A stretch of 5,805 nucleotides of DNA from Actinomycetota bacterium. Lineage in GTDB: Bacteria > Actinomycetota > Actinomycetes > Actinomycetales > Microbacteriaceae. Location: NCBI GenBank assembly GCA_009704605.1, contig WLDW01000060.1, positions 1-5,805 on the forward strand. The letters are read 5' to 3'. The translations under genes and the position numbers were made by a program. Shown here in pieces: positions 5,798-5,805 of this stretch (within the stretch, counting starts at the first letter, position 1; every line of letters begins with the position of its first letter). The notes beneath the pieces are model-generated. The model was not told where the DNA came from, ran no database searches, and was given only the letters and a program-made list of their open reading frames with translations.

Positions 5798-5805
5798 AGC
5801 GTCAA

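Noticed and set aside
1..5805. tRNA or rRNA genes, CRISPR arrays, insertion sequences or prophage remnants
   Set aside because: None was seen. Coding sequences fill nearly the whole window, and only 995-1133 and 5715-5805 are non-coding.

Overview
The window looks like an ordinary, gene-dense chromosomal segment of an actinobacterium. The SufB, SufD, Rieske ferredoxin, SufC and DUF59 proteins follow the actinobacterial gene order. CtaA carries the E-F-G-N-R variant that I associate with actinobacterial heme A synthases. Base composition is roughly balanced, not strongly GC-rich. Together with the compact layout and a photolyase gene, this suggests a small-genome, sunlit-water member such as a freshwater Microbacteriaceae. 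That placement is inference and has not been tested by any search.

Layout, left to right. A minus-strand unit occupies 1-994: ctaA (heme A synthase, TTG start), followed by the first 26 codons of a DNA photolyase that runs off the left edge. The ctaA stop and the photolyase start share the tetranucleotide ATGA. A 139-bp divergent intergenic region (995-1133) holds the two ribosome binding sites and an imperfect dyad. The plus-strand SUF operon fills 1134-5130: sufB, sufD, a Rieske-type [2Fe-2S] ferredoxin, sufC and a DUF59 protein (sufT-like). Its genes overlap by one base or lie at most 3 bases apart. A convergent minus-strand bioY (5127-5714) interlocks with sufT through a CTAG shared by both stop codons. 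Its probable promoter lies at about 5749-5776, inside the final 91 bp, which contain no gene.

How the genes work together. SufB, SufD and SufC form the Fe-S cluster scaffold and its ATPase. The DUF59 protein and the Rieske ferredoxin are accessory. A cysteine desulfurase (SufS), the SufU protein and a SufR repressor are all absent from this cluster, so sulfur mobilisation must be encoded elsewhere. CtaA makes heme A for aa3-type cytochrome oxidase. BioY imports biotin, the cofactor of carboxylases and, through biotin synthase, a link to Fe-S supply. No convincing new biological system is visible. The points most worth checking are the edge photolyase, the missing desulfurase, the ligand substitution in CtaA and the two operator-like dyads.
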